Notes: generated by a model not told the origin, from the letters alone. DNA of 64,000 nt from DASUPK01 sp963744105 (GCA_963744105.1 CAVUSJ010000002.1:186001-250000), one strand, 5' to 3'. Positions 50,174 through 58,819 are shown, counted from the first letter of the stretch. Made by a program: numbers and translations.

Positions 50174-51574
50174 ATGCATCTGCGCATCCTGAACAGAATC
50201 CGTAGCGACCAGTCCGGCGTGACCCTGATCGAGGTGATGGTCAGCGCCATGGTGCTGATCATCGTCTCCGCCGGGCTCTTCATGGCGCTGACGGCCGGCA
50301 ACCGGGCCACGGCATACGAGCGTCACCGCGCCAAGGCCAACGACCTGGCGGAGCAGGAGCTCGAGCGGGTGCGCTCGTTGCGAATCGCCGACCTCTCGAC
50401 CTGGAACTCGACCCGGCGGGTGATGGAGGACGGCACCGAGCTCGCCTCCGGCGCAAGCTGCCCCAACACCGGCCAGACCTGTTACACGGTCACCTCCAGC
50501 ACCCAGTTCCTCACCGAGACGGCCTCGACCAACACCTGCGCGTCGGGGACCGGATCCCGCGACTACCTCCAGCTCTCGGTCTCGGTGAGCTGGACCGGCA
50601 TGGCCGGGCACCGGCCCGTCACCGCCGGCACGATCATCTCCCCCCCGAACGGCTCGCTCGTCCCCAACAGCGGGTCGCTGCTCGTCCAGGTCGATGACTC
50701 GAACAGCAACGGCATCTCCGGCGTCACGCTGACCGGAAGCGGTCCCGGGTCGTTCACGGGGACCACCGGGCCCACGGGGTGTGTCCTCTGGCGGAACCTC
50801 CCGGCCGGCAACTACTCGATGACCGCCGGCGGCGCCGCCGTCGGCATGGTCGACCCCGACGGCAACGCGCCGACCGCACAGACGGTCAGCGTCGTCGACC
50901 AGGCCACCAACACGGTGAACCTCCAGTACGACCGGCCCGGCTCGATCCAGAACATCAACTTCCAGACCCGCACCTATGGCGGCACGCTGGTCACCTCGAG
51001 CGCCGACACCGCCGTTCTCTCCCAGTCCGGCATGACCCAGGTCAAGGTCTTCGGGACGCCGGGAGGCGCGCGCCAGACGACGTTCAACACGGCGACGAAC
51101 CTCTTCCCGTTCACCTCGCCGTACACCGTCTACGGCGGCAGCTGCACGGCCAACGACCCGACGGCCGATGCGACCGCCGCCGGCGCCTTCGGCAGCGCGA
51201 CAGTGCCGCCGGGTGGGAACGCGACCCTGGCATCGCCGGGCTACGTGGTCCTCCCGTCGCTGCTGGTCACGCTGTGGAGCGGGTCGAGCTCGCTGCTCCC
51301 CGGCTCCCGGATCTCGGGAGGGGATGTCACGGTCACCGAGGTGGGCACGCCCACCGGGTGCGGGGTGACACGGACGCTGACCACGAGCACCAACACCAAC
51401 GGTCAGGTCCCGGTGGCCGGCGACGTCGGCCTGCCGTACGGCACCTACAACGTCTGCGCCAACAACTCGGCTGCGACCGACCGCCGCGTGATCAGCTCGG
51501 TGGCCGTTCACAGCACCTCGGGAACGAATCTCGACGTCTACCTGGGCGGCCAGCCCGCGGGGACATGCCCATGA
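50174..51574 (+). CDS. Large prepilin-like protein (PilV position)
   Basis: From ATG 50174 (others at 50144 and 50150) the protein has 466 residues. The leader ends DQSG and the cleavage is before VTLIEVMVSAMVLIIVSAGLFMAL. After the pilin helix comes a region with Cys residues and, from about residue 150, two carboxypeptidase-regulatory/SpaA-like beta-sandwich patterns (SLLVQVDDSNSNGISGVTLTG; GCVLWRNLPAGNYSMTAGG; LPYGTYNVCANN). It is far longer than typical PilV and may be a tip adhesin. The next gene overlaps its stop (ATGA). Confidence 0.85.
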   Translation: MHLRILNRIRSDQSGVTLIEVMVSAMVLIIVSAGLFMALTAGNRATAYERHRAKANDLAEQELERVRSLRIADLSTWNSTRRVMEDGTELASGASCPNTGQTCYTVTSSTQFLTETASTNTCASGTGSRDYLQLSVSVSWTGMAGHRPVTAGTIISPPNGSLVPNSGSLLVQVDDSNSNGISGVTLTGSGPGSFTGTTGPTGCVLWRNLPAGNYSMTAGGAAVGMVDPDGNAPTAQTVSVVDQATNTVNLQYDRPGSIQNINFQTRTYGGTLVTSSADTAVLSQSGMTQVKVFGTPGGARQTTFNTATNLFPFTSPYTVYGGSCTANDPTADATAAGAFGSATVPPGGNATLASPGYVVLPSLLVTLWSGSSSLLPGSRISGGDVTVTEVGTPTGCGVTRTLTTSTNTNGQVPVAGDVGLPYGTYNVCANNSAATDRRVISSVAVHSTSGTNLDVYLGGQPAGTCP

Positions 51575-52278
51575 CGTCGCTCCGCAGCCAAGAGGGCGGT
51601 TTCACCCTGGTCGAGCTGCTGATGACCATGGTCGCGTCGCTCGCCGTGATGACCGCGATCGTCATGATGACGACCACCGCCCTGCGCAACCAGGACCGGA
51701 TCAACCGCCGGGTCGACGCCAACCAGCGGGTCCGGCCGGTGATGACGCGGATCATGCAGGAGCTCCACTCGGCCTGCGTCGCGCCGCGGATCACGCCGGT
51801 CATCGGGGACGGCACGACCAACGGGAGCACGGGAACCCAGATCAAGTTCCTGTCGAAGAGCGACTCGTCGGTCAGCCCGACCCCGGATCTGCACGTGATC
51901 ACCCTCAGCGGCGGGACCCTGAGCGAAACCGTCTATCCGGCCACCGGCGGCGCGGCGCCGACCTGGACCTTCTCCTCGACGCCGATCACGGGTTGGAACG
52001 CGAGGCCTCTGCTCACGAACGTCTCCGCGCCGGCCGCCGGGATGTTCCAGTACTACGACTTCGTCAACGGGCAGGTCGACACCTCGCCCACGGCGGTACC
52101 GCTCTCCGCAACCGACGCCGCCAAGACCGCGATCGTCAAGGTCACGGTCTCGAGCTCGCCCACCCGGGGCGTCTCGTCGTTCGACCCAGGCTCGCCGCTG
52201 GTGGTCTCGAACTCCGCGGACCTCCGGCTCGAGAACGCCGGACAGTTCCCCAACCAGGACAACCTGCCATGCGTCTGA
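51571..52278 (+). CDS. Prepilin-like protein (PilW/PulJ position)
   Basis: A 235-residue protein starting at the ATG that overlaps the upstream stop. The leader QEGG precedes FTLVELLMTMVASLAVMTAIV, a type IV prepilin signal with Glu at +5. The globular part is beta-rich with a Cys in LHSACVAP and another at the very C-terminus. It resembles PilW/PulJ-type minor pilins in order and size. It overlaps the following gene by 10 nt. Confidence 0.88.
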   Translation: MTSLRSQEGGFTLVELLMTMVASLAVMTAIVMMTTTALRNQDRINRRVDANQRVRPVMTRIMQELHSACVAPRITPVIGDGTTNGSTGTQIKFLSKSDSSVSPTPDLHVITLSGGTLSETVYPATGGAAPTWTFSSTPITGWNARPLLTNVSAPAAGMFQYYDFVNGQVDTSPTAVPLSATDAAKTAIVKVTVSSSPTRGVSSFDPGSPLVVSNSADLRLENAGQFPNQDNLPCV

Positions 52279-53879
52279 TCCGGAGACGACTCCGCGCTCT
52301 GGCCGGCTCGGAGAGCGGCTACACGATGATCGCGGTGATCGGCGCGACCGCGATGGTCTCGCTTCTCGTCACCGCCGCACTGGCCGCCACCAACGACGAC
52401 CAGCGCCTGATCTCGCTCGATCTGGAGCAGAAGCGCGCGTACGCGGCGGCCCAGGCGGGCATCGCGGACTACACGTACCACCTGAACAACGACAGCGGCT
52501 ACTGGACCCGCTGCACCAACGTCCCGACCCCGAACGCCGTCAACCAGCAGACCTCGACCGCGAACCGCAGGCCCGTGCCGGGCTCGACCGACGGCTCGAC
52601 CTACGCGATCCAGCTGATGCCCGCGACGGGCCAGTCGGTGTGCGACCCGAACAACCCGACGCAGTCGATGCTCGAGTCGAGCGGCCCGAACATCGGGACC
52701 TTCCGGATCCGCTCTATCGGCTACAGCGGCACCGAGAAGCAGTCGATCGTCACCACGTTCAAGCAGGCGACCTTCCTCGACTACGTCTACTTCACGCAGC
52801 TCGAGACCTCCGACCCCGTCACCTACGGCTTCGCCAACCCCTCCGCCGCCCTGACCGGCGCCTACAGCCAGTGCACGAAGTTCCGGCGCGACGGTCGCGA
52901 GAGCTCCCCGATCCCGGGGACGAACAACCAGTTCTGCGATCAGATCGTCTTCGTCGGCGGCGACAAGATCGACGGGCCGGTGCACACCAACGACGACCTC
53001 GCGGTCTGCGGCAGCCCGAGCTTCGGGCGCAACTCGGCCGACGTGACCGAGGTGAGCGCGCCGCCTCGCGGCTGGCAATCGGGCAACAACTGCACCGGCA
53101 GCCCGAACTTCGTAGGGCCGTTCGCAACCAACGCTCCGGTGTTGACGCCGCCGACGACGAATGGGTCGCTGAAGGACATCGCGGGCCCGAGCTTCACGTA
53201 CACCGGCCAGACGCGGATCACGCTGAGCGGCAGCACGATGTCGATCAACGGCGGCCCCTCCATCGCGGTGCCCTCCGACGGCGTCGTCTACGTGCAGAAC
53301 GGCGCCGGCTGCACCTCGTCCTACTCGCCCTTCACGGTCACCTACCCCAGCACCTCCGGCTGCGGGAACGCGATCGTCCACAGCAACCCGACCTACTCGG
53401 GTCAGCTCACCATCGCGGCCGAGAACGACGTGATCATCGACGGTCCCATCGTCCGGGCGAGCAGCTCCGCGGACCTGCTGGGACTGGTGGCCAACAACTT
53501 CATCCGCGTCAAGCACCCGGTCTGCCCCAGCAACAACACCGGTTGTTCGAGCGGCACGATCACCTCGGAGACGGCGAAGGGCTCGTGCAACAGCGGCGTG
53601 AACGGCACAGGATCGAGCCCGAACATCCAGATCGACGCCGCGCTGCTCGCCATCGCTCACTCCTTCATCGTCGACCACTACGACTGCGGCTCGAGCCTCG
53701 GCACGCTGACCGTGAACGGCGCGATCGCCCAGAAGTTCCGCGGGGCCGTCGGGACGACGGGCGGAACCGGATACATCAAGGACTACAACTACGACGACCG
53801 CCTTCGCTACCAGGAGCCGCCGCACTTCTTCGACCCGGTGCAGTCCGCCTGGCACGTGCAACGGGAGACGCTCGGGTAG
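52269..53879 (+). CDS. Very large prepilin-like protein (PilX position)
   Basis: A 536-residue protein. Its signal is SESG before YTMIAVIGATAMVSLLVTAAL; the usual Glu at +5 is Ala, as in PilX/GspK-type minor pilins. The pilin helix (LEQKRAYAAAQAGIADYTYHL) follows, then a large extracellular part with many Cys (for example TGCSSGTIT, GSCNSG, HYDCGSS) and beta-helix-like repeats (IAAENDVIIDGPIVRASSSADLLGLVANNFI). That last pattern occurs in surface proteins with parallel beta-helix folds. It probably caps the pilus or binds surfaces. Confidence 0.85.
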   Translation: MRLIRRRLRALAGSESGYTMIAVIGATAMVSLLVTAALAATNDDQRLISLDLEQKRAYAAAQAGIADYTYHLNNDSGYWTRCTNVPTPNAVNQQTSTANRRPVPGSTDGSTYAIQLMPATGQSVCDPNNPTQSMLESSGPNIGTFRIRSIGYSGTEKQSIVTTFKQATFLDYVYFTQLETSDPVTYGFANPSAALTGAYSQCTKFRRDGRESSPIPGTNNQFCDQIVFVGGDKIDGPVHTNDDLAVCGSPSFGRNSADVTEVSAPPRGWQSGNNCTGSPNFVGPFATNAPVLTPPTTNGSLKDIAGPSFTYTGQTRITLSGSTMSINGGPSIAVPSDGVVYVQNGAGCTSSYSPFTVTYPSTSGCGNAIVHSNPTYSGQLTIAAENDVIIDGPIVRASSSADLLGLVANNFIRVKHPVCPSNNTGCSSGTITSETAKGSCNSGVNGTGSSPNIQIDAALLAIAHSFIVDHYDCGSSLGTLTVNGAIAQKFRGAVGTTGGTGYIKDYNYDDRLRYQEPPHFFDPVQSAWHVQRETLG

Positions 53880-53920
53880 CGCCGCTAAAGGGCGCGGACC
53901 GAGGAGCCGACGAAAGCATC

Positions 53921-54679
53921 ATGTTCCCGATCGCCTCTCTGGCCTTCGTCGGCGGCATCATGACCGGCAGCTTCGTCGGGCTCGTCGCCCACCGCCTGCC
54001 GCGAGGCGGCTCGGTCGTCGGCGGGCGCTCGATATGCGACTCGTGCGGGACCCAGATCGCCGCGTACGACAACGTGCCGGTGGTCTCCTGGATCGTCCTG
54101 CGAGGGCGCTGCCGCTCGTGCGGGGCGAGGATCCCGGTGCGCTACCTGCTGGTCGAGCTCGCGCTCGGCGCGGCCTTCGCCGCCACCGCCGTGGTGTTCC
54201 ACGACGATCCGTCGGCGCTAGCCCTGAGCCTGGTCTTCATGGCGATGCTGGCCGCGATCACGCTCACCGACCTCGAACGCCGGGTGATCCCCAACAGGAT
54301 CCTCATCGCGGGAGCGGTCGCCGGCCTCGCCATCGCGGCGGCCACCGACCCCTCGAGCCTGCCGGAGCGCGGCATCGCCGCCGCGGCGGCGGGCGGGCTG
54401 CTTTTCCTGATCGCCCTCGCCTATCCGCGCGGCATGGGGATGGGGGACGTCAAGCTCGCCTTCGTCATGGGCCTCTTCCTGGGCAGCGCGGTATCGGTTG
54501 CCCTGGCGGTCGCGGTGATCGCCGGCTCCGTGGTGGGGATCGGCGTGATGGCCCATCAGGGCGCCGCAGCACGCAAGCAGGCGGTGCCGTTCGGGCCCTT
54601 CCTGGCGCTCGGAGGCGTGGTCGCCCTGCTCGCGGGCGACCAGCTGGTGAACGTCTACCTGAACGCCTTTGTCCACTAG
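53921..54679 (+). CDS. pilD: Prepilin peptidase / N-methyltransferase
   Basis: A 252-residue polytopic enzyme. FVGGIMTGSFVGLVAHRLPRG opens it; the zinc-binding Cys pairs are CDSCG and CRSCG. The two catalytic Asp residues are in LTDLERRVIPNRI and GMGMGDVKLAFVMG (the GxGD site). It removes the leader of prepilins and methylates the new N-terminus. About seven membrane segments follow. It would process all five prepilin-like proteins in this locus. Confidence 0.96.
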   Translation: MFPIASLAFVGGIMTGSFVGLVAHRLPRGGSVVGGRSICDSCGTQIAAYDNVPVVSWIVLRGRCRSCGARIPVRYLLVELALGAAFAATAVVFHDDPSALALSLVFMAMLAAITLTDLERRVIPNRILIAGAVAGLAIAAATDPSSLPERGIAAAAAGGLLFLIALAYPRGMGMGDVKLAFVMGLFLGSAVSVALAVAVIAGSVVGIGVMAHQGAAARKQAVPFGPFLALGGVVALLAGDQLVNVYLNAFVH

Positions 54680-54689
54680 CCCACCTTCA

Positions 54690-54713
54690 TCAGTCTTGGG
54701 TATGGCGCAACTG
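54690..54713 (+). promoter_or_regulatory. Pilus-locus shared upstream motif, pilM copy
   Basis: CAGTCTT then 9 nt then GCAA, matching the bipartite pattern of the other pilus units with one change in the first box. It ends 44 nt before the pilM ATG. GCCGATGG lies 10 nt further downstream. Confidence 0.45.
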
Positions 54714-54757
54714 CCCGTTGCGGCCGATGGGAGTGGTGAGGAAAAGGCCCTCCACCG

Positions 54758-55819
54758 ATGCCCTCTGTGAAGAAAAACACTTCCCTCGTCGGCCTCGACA
54801 TCGAGTCCGGCAGCGTCGCCGCGACCGAGGTCGTCGGCAACGGCAACCGCTCCGTCGGCCGGACGGCGATCGTGCCGCTCGAGGCCGGCGTCGTCCGTGA
54901 GGGCGGGGTACAGGACCCGGCCGCTCTCAGCAGCGCGCTCACGGACCTCTTCGCGCGGCACAAGCTCAGCAAGTCGGTCCGGCTCGGCATCGCGAACCAG
55001 CGCGTCGTCGTTCGCACGCTGCGGCTGCCGCGGATCGAGGACAAGGACGAGCTCGACGCGGCGGTCCGCTTCCGCGCGCAGGACGAGATCCCGATGCCCC
55101 TGGACCAGGCCGTCCTCGACCACCGCATCATCGGCAGGGGAGAGAGCGCCGACGGCAACGCCCAGATCGACGTCCTCGCCGTCGCCGCGCGCCGCGACAT
55201 GATCCACCCGCTGGTGCAGGCGATGCGGGAGGCGGGCCTTAATCCCGCCGGCATCGATCTCTCCGCCTTCGGCATGATCCGGGCGCTCGGCCCCGTGGAG
55301 GGCGGCACCGACGCGACGGGCGAGCTTCCGATTCCGACCACGCTCTACTGCCACCTCGGCGACGTCACCAACATCGCCGTCGCCCGCGGCAGCGGCTGCC
55401 TCTTCACCCGCGTCAGCCCCTTCGGCGTCGAGACGATCGCCGACCGCCTCGCCAGCCGCGCGGGTATCTCCCTCGAAGACGCCCGCGAGCGGCTCATGGA
55501 CGTTGGGCTCGAGGAGGAGCTCGAATTGTTCGACGGCGACGGCAGCGCGGCCGCCCGCGAGGAGCTCGAGCGCGGCGCGGGCAAGCTCAGCGACGAGCTG
55601 CGGATGTCGATGGAGTTCTACGGCGCCCAGGAGGGAGTCACTCCCGTCGAGCGCGTCGTGGTCTGCGGCGCCGGGACCACCATTCCGGGGCTCGCCGACC
55701 GCATCCGCGCCGACCTCGGCCTGGAGATCTCGCAGGAGACCCCGAAGGAGCTCTCCCACCTCGATCCCGAGGACGCCGCCCGTCTCACCGTCTCCTACGG
55801 CCTCGCCCTGGGGGAGTGA
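54758..55819 (+). CDS. pilM: Type IV pilus assembly protein PilM
   Basis: A 353-residue actin-like ATPase: LVGLDIESGSVAATEVVG is phosphate loop 1, then RLGIANQRVVVRTLRLPRIEDKDELDAAVRFRAQDEIPMPLDQAV. VAARRDMIHPLVQAMREAGLNPAGIDLSAF follows, and the C-terminal VERVVVCGAGTTIPGLADRI binds nucleotide. PilM sits on the cytoplasmic face and holds the N-terminus of PilN. It starts a four-gene unit with pilN, pilO and an unknown gene. Confidence 0.94.
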   Translation: MPSVKKNTSLVGLDIESGSVAATEVVGNGNRSVGRTAIVPLEAGVVREGGVQDPAALSSALTDLFARHKLSKSVRLGIANQRVVVRTLRLPRIEDKDELDAAVRFRAQDEIPMPLDQAVLDHRIIGRGESADGNAQIDVLAVAARRDMIHPLVQAMREAGLNPAGIDLSAFGMIRALGPVEGGTDATGELPIPTTLYCHLGDVTNIAVARGSGCLFTRVSPFGVETIADRLASRAGISLEDARERLMDVGLEEELELFDGDGSAAAREELERGAGKLSDELRMSMEFYGAQEGVTPVERVVVCGAGTTIPGLADRIRADLGLEISQETPKELSHLDPEDAARLTVSYGLALGE

Positions 55820-55824
55820 CCTGA

Positions 55825-56607
55825 ATGCGCCCCGTCAACCTCATTCCACCCGATGAGCGAGGCTCCGATCGCGGCGCGATGCGAACGGGGGCATTCTCGT
55901 ACGTCCTCATCGGCGCTCTGGCTCTCGCCCTGCTCGGCGCGATCGCGCTGGCGTTCACCAGCAAGCAGATCTCCGACCGCAAGTCCGAGCTTGCCAAGCT
56001 GCAGACGCAGGAGCAGCAGGCCGAGGCGAAGGCGCAGAGCCTGCAGGCGTTCGCCAACTTCCGGGCGGTCCAACAGCAGCGCTCGAGCACCATCACCAGC
56101 CTCGCCCAGAGCCGCTTCGACTGGCAGCGAGTCATCAACGAGCTCGCGCGCGTGATCCCCTCCAACGTCTGGCTCGTCCAGCTCGCCGGCACGGCCACTC
56201 CGCAGGTCACCGTTCCCGACTCTCCCGAGATTCAGATCAGGGACTCCGTGCCGGGCCCCGCTCTCGAGCTGGTGGGTTGCACCACGAGCCAGGACGCAGT
56301 CGCGGGCTTCGTCTCCGCGCTCGAGGAGATCGACGGCGTCACCCGCGTCGGCCTTCAGTCCTCGGCGAAGGCCGACGACGCCAGCTCGATCAGCGGCGCG
56401 ACGGTCTCCTCCGGTTCGGGCCAGGAGACCACGAACGAGTGCCGGACCACCCCGAAGCTCACGAAGTTCGAGATCGTCGTCGCCTTTGACGCGGTCCCGA
56501 CGCCGAGCGGAGCGACGAGCGATCCGTCGGTGCCCTCCTCGCTGGCGACCACGGCCGCCCCGCAGGTGGCCGCGCAGTCGACCCCGACCTCATCGACCGG
56601 AGGCTGA
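55825..56607 (+). CDS. pilN: Type IV pilus assembly protein PilN
   Basis: A 260-residue bitopic protein. The N-terminus begins MRPVNLIPPDERG, the NLIP-type motif that binds PilM. One membrane segment is at about residues 29-50 (YVLIGALALALLGAIALAF), followed by a coiled coil (SDRKSELAKLQTQEQQAEAKAQ) and a ferredoxin-like periplasmic-side domain (VINELARVIPSNVWLVQLAG). Two Cys (VGCTTS and TNECRT) may pair. A Ser/Thr/Ala-rich tail closes it. Confidence 0.92.
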   Translation: MRPVNLIPPDERGSDRGAMRTGAFSYVLIGALALALLGAIALAFTSKQISDRKSELAKLQTQEQQAEAKAQSLQAFANFRAVQQQRSSTITSLAQSRFDWQRVINELARVIPSNVWLVQLAGTATPQVTVPDSPEIQIRDSVPGPALELVGCTTSQDAVAGFVSALEEIDGVTRVGLQSSAKADDASSISGATVSSGSGQETTNECRTTPKLTKFEIVVAFDAVPTPSGATSDPSVPSSLATTAAPQVAAQSTPTSSTGG

Positions 56608-56609
56608 TC

Positions 56610-57512
56610 GTGAAGAAGAGCGACAAGGCGATCGTCTTCGGGGTCGTGGTGGCCGTTCTCGCGATCGGCTTCTACATGATGGTGCTGTCTCCCAAGCGCC
56701 AGAAGGCCGGTGATCTGAACAATCAGATCGACCAGCTGCACGCTTCGATCTCCCAGCAGGAGCAGGTTGCGAGCTTCGCAGAGCAGGCGCGGCGGAACTT
56801 CCCGCGCTACTACGGCCGCCTCGTCGTGCTCGGCAAGGCCGTCCCGGAGCAGGCCGACACCGCCTCGATGCTCGTGCAGCTCAACACGATTGCCGGGCGC
56901 ACCCACGTCAACTTCAGCTCGATCGAGCTCGGCACCGACGCGTCCTCGGCGGGCAGCGGCAGCTCCTCGGCAAGCACTCCGACGGCGTCGGCCGCCTCGA
57001 ACGCGCCGGCCGGGACCTCGACGACCTCGACCACGCCGAGCACCGGCTCGACCGGCTCGACTGGGTCGACGAGCGGCACCACGGCCGGCACGTCCAGCAC
57101 GACCTCGACGACCTCCGCAGCCCCCGCGCCGGCGACCGAGTCGGCCGCCGCCTCGCTGCCGATCGGCGCAGTCGTCGGGCCCGCCGGTCTCGCCACGCTC
57201 CCGTACACGCTCTCGTTCAAGGGCGGGTTCTTCGACATCGCGAACTTCATCGGGGGCGTCGACAACCTCGTTCAGCCGACCCAGTCCGGCGTGCGCGTCA
57301 CTCCCGACGGGCGCCTGTTCACGGTCGACGGGTTCTCGCTGAACGGCGGCCTGCCCGGCTCCTCGCCGCGGCTCAAGGCGGCCTTCTCGGTGACGGCTTT
57401 CTCGACGCCGGCGACCCAGGGCCTGACGCTCGGCGCTTCGCCCGGCGGCCCCGCGCCGGCCGTCCCGAGCGGGGTCCAGGCACAACCCGCGAGCGCGGTG
57501 GTGGCGAAATGA
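56610..57512 (+). CDS. pilO: Type IV pilus assembly protein PilO
   Basis: A 300-residue bitopic protein with GTG start. One membrane segment is at about residues 8-26 (VFGVVVAVLAIGFYMMVLSP), followed by a coiled coil (DLNNQIDQLHASISQQEQV) and the domain FPRYYGRLVVLGKAVPEQADTASMLVQL. A long Ser/Thr/Gly insert (about residues 110-180, dominated by STTST-type runs) separates it from the second half (LPYTLSFKGGFFDIANFIGGVDNLV), typical of PilO. The insert is unusually long. Confidence 0.92.
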   Translation: MKKSDKAIVFGVVVAVLAIGFYMMVLSPKRQKAGDLNNQIDQLHASISQQEQVASFAEQARRNFPRYYGRLVVLGKAVPEQADTASMLVQLNTIAGRTHVNFSSIELGTDASSAGSGSSSASTPTASAASNAPAGTSTTSTTPSTGSTGSTGSTSGTTAGTSSTTSTTSAAPAPATESAAASLPIGAVVGPAGLATLPYTLSFKGGFFDIANFIGGVDNLVQPTQSGVRVTPDGRLFTVDGFSLNGGLPGSSPRLKAAFSVTAFSTPATQGLTLGASPGGPAPAVPSGVQAQPASAVVAK

Positions 57513-58333
57513 GCCCCTGGAAGGTCCAGAAGTTCTTCGGTGACCTGGTCTACGACCTGCGCAGCCGCAACCTGCTGCCAATCGTGATCATGCTGGCGGT
57601 GGGCATCGTCGCGGTGCCGATCCTGGTCTCGAGTGGCTCCTCCGGGAGCGACTCGGTCAGCCTCGGGCCGACGGCTTCGGCCGTGTCCTCCCCCGAGGCC
57701 GAGAACGCGGTCGTTGCCTATCACCCGCCCGGAATCCGCAATCTCAAGTCGCGCCTCAACGATCTGAGCGCCAAGAACCCGTTCATCCAGCAGTTCACCG
57801 GGGGCGGCTCGAAGGGGGGCGGATCCTCCAGCACGACCCTCGATGGCGTCGCACCGAATAGCGGGTCCATTCCCGGCGTGAACGGAGTCGGCACCAACAC
57901 CGGCTCCGGCAACGGTGGCAGCGGCGGCAGTGGTGGCAGCGGCTCCTCCGGCGGCGGCGGAGGTGGCGGCGGAGGTGGGAAGACCCAGACCGTCTACAGC
58001 TACTACCAGACCGACGTCACGATCGGCGAGGCCGGCGGCACGCCCGTCCCGGCTCACAACCTGAAGCAGTTCCAGTTCCTGCCGAGCGCCGACAAGCCGG
58101 CCCTGGTCTACCTGGGAACCGCCTCCTCCGGCAGCCAGGCGCTCTTCCTGGTCTCGAGGGACGTGACCAGTGTGGGCGGCAAGGGCGTCTGCTTCCCGAC
58201 CGCCGACGCGTGCCAGCTGCTCGGCCTGAGCCCCGGCGCCGGCGCCGACTTCTACTACTCGCCGGACGGCAAGACCTACCACGTGCAGGTCACCAAGATC
58301 AAGCACGTGACCAGCTCGAAGCCGCCCAGCTGA
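57509..58333 (+). CDS. Membrane-anchored protein in the PilP position
   Basis: A 274-residue protein overlapping pilO by 4 nt. One membrane segment is at about residues 23-42 (LLPIVIMLAVGIVAVPILV). The middle is Gly/Ser-rich with a run of Gly at about residues 147-157. The C-terminal domain is beta-rich with a possible disulfide (VCFPTADACQLLGL). Position and topology suggest a functional counterpart of PilP, but no sequence similarity is visible. In this presumably monoderm cell there is no secretin for it to dock. Confidence 0.75.
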   Translation: MSPWKVQKFFGDLVYDLRSRNLLPIVIMLAVGIVAVPILVSSGSSGSDSVSLGPTASAVSSPEAENAVVAYHPPGIRNLKSRLNDLSAKNPFIQQFTGGGSKGGGSSSTTLDGVAPNSGSIPGVNGVGTNTGSGNGGSGGSGGSGSSGGGGGGGGGGKTQTVYSYYQTDVTIGEAGGTPVPAHNLKQFQFLPSADKPALVYLGTASSGSQALFLVSRDVTSVGGKGVCFPTADACQLLGLSPGAGADFYYSPDGKTYHVQVTKIKHVTSSKPPS

Positions 58334-58385
58334 GCCTCGGCCCAAGCGCTTCACAAAGTAAAGCTTTGACGCTATCCTGGGCCGC

Positions 58386-58724
58386 GTGTTCGACCGCGAA
58401 TGTCCCGTCTGCCGGACGGCCGAGGTCATTTCCGGCAAGTGGACTCTCCTGATTATCCGCGACCTGGCGGACTCCTCGCTCCGCTTCTGTGAGCTGGAGC
58501 GCTCCCTGGAGGGAATCAGCCCCAGGACCCTCTCGCTGCGCCTGAGGGCGCTGGAGGAGCAGGGAATCGTCGAGCGCCGCACCTTTCCCGAGGTTCCGCC
58601 CCGCGTGACCTACCAGCTGACGGACAAGGGCCAGGCCCTCGTCCCGCTGATCGAGGACATGCGCCGCTACGGCCGCCAGTGGCTGCCGGTCGACGAGCGC
58701 GAGCCCGTCGGCGCTGCCGTCTAG
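58386..58724 (+). CDS. HxlR family transcriptional regulator
   Basis: A 112-residue winged-helix protein with GTG start. The HxlR signature is present: Cys-Pro-Val-Cys near the N-terminus, then ISGKWTLLIIRDLADSSLRFCELERSLEGISPRTLSLRLRALEEQGIVERR and the wing (VPPRVTYQLTDKGQALVPL). Several Cys (positions 5, 8, 38) could make it redox-responsive like other HxlR/HypR proteins. CAAAGTAAAGCTTTG lies 30 nt upstream and includes the palindrome AAAGCTTT. Element copy D starts at its stop codon. Confidence 0.92.
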   Translation: MFDRECPVCRTAEVISGKWTLLIIRDLADSSLRFCELERSLEGISPRTLSLRLRALEEQGIVERRTFPEVPPRVTYQLTDKGQALVPLIEDMRRYGRQWLPVDEREPVGAAV

Positions 58725-58819
58725 CGGCGCCCAGGCCGCTCCACTTTGGAGCGGAGGGCGAAGCCCGTAGCGACTTATGTGGGGCGGCCGCTTGGCGCCG
58801 CGATCTGATGGCGAAGCCG
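58724..58819 (+). repeat. 96-nt structured stop-codon element, copy D
   Basis: It starts at the G of the hxlR-type gene's TAG. The closing stem is GCGGCGCC (58724-58731) with GGCGCCGC (58794-58801), a third sequence version that still pairs perfectly. The inner stem is GGCCGC (58734-58739) with GCGGCC (58784-58789), the apical hairpin GGGC-GAA-GCCC at 58756-58766, and the tail TGATGGCGAAGCCG. Next gene on the same strand starts 56 nt later. Confidence 0.9.
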
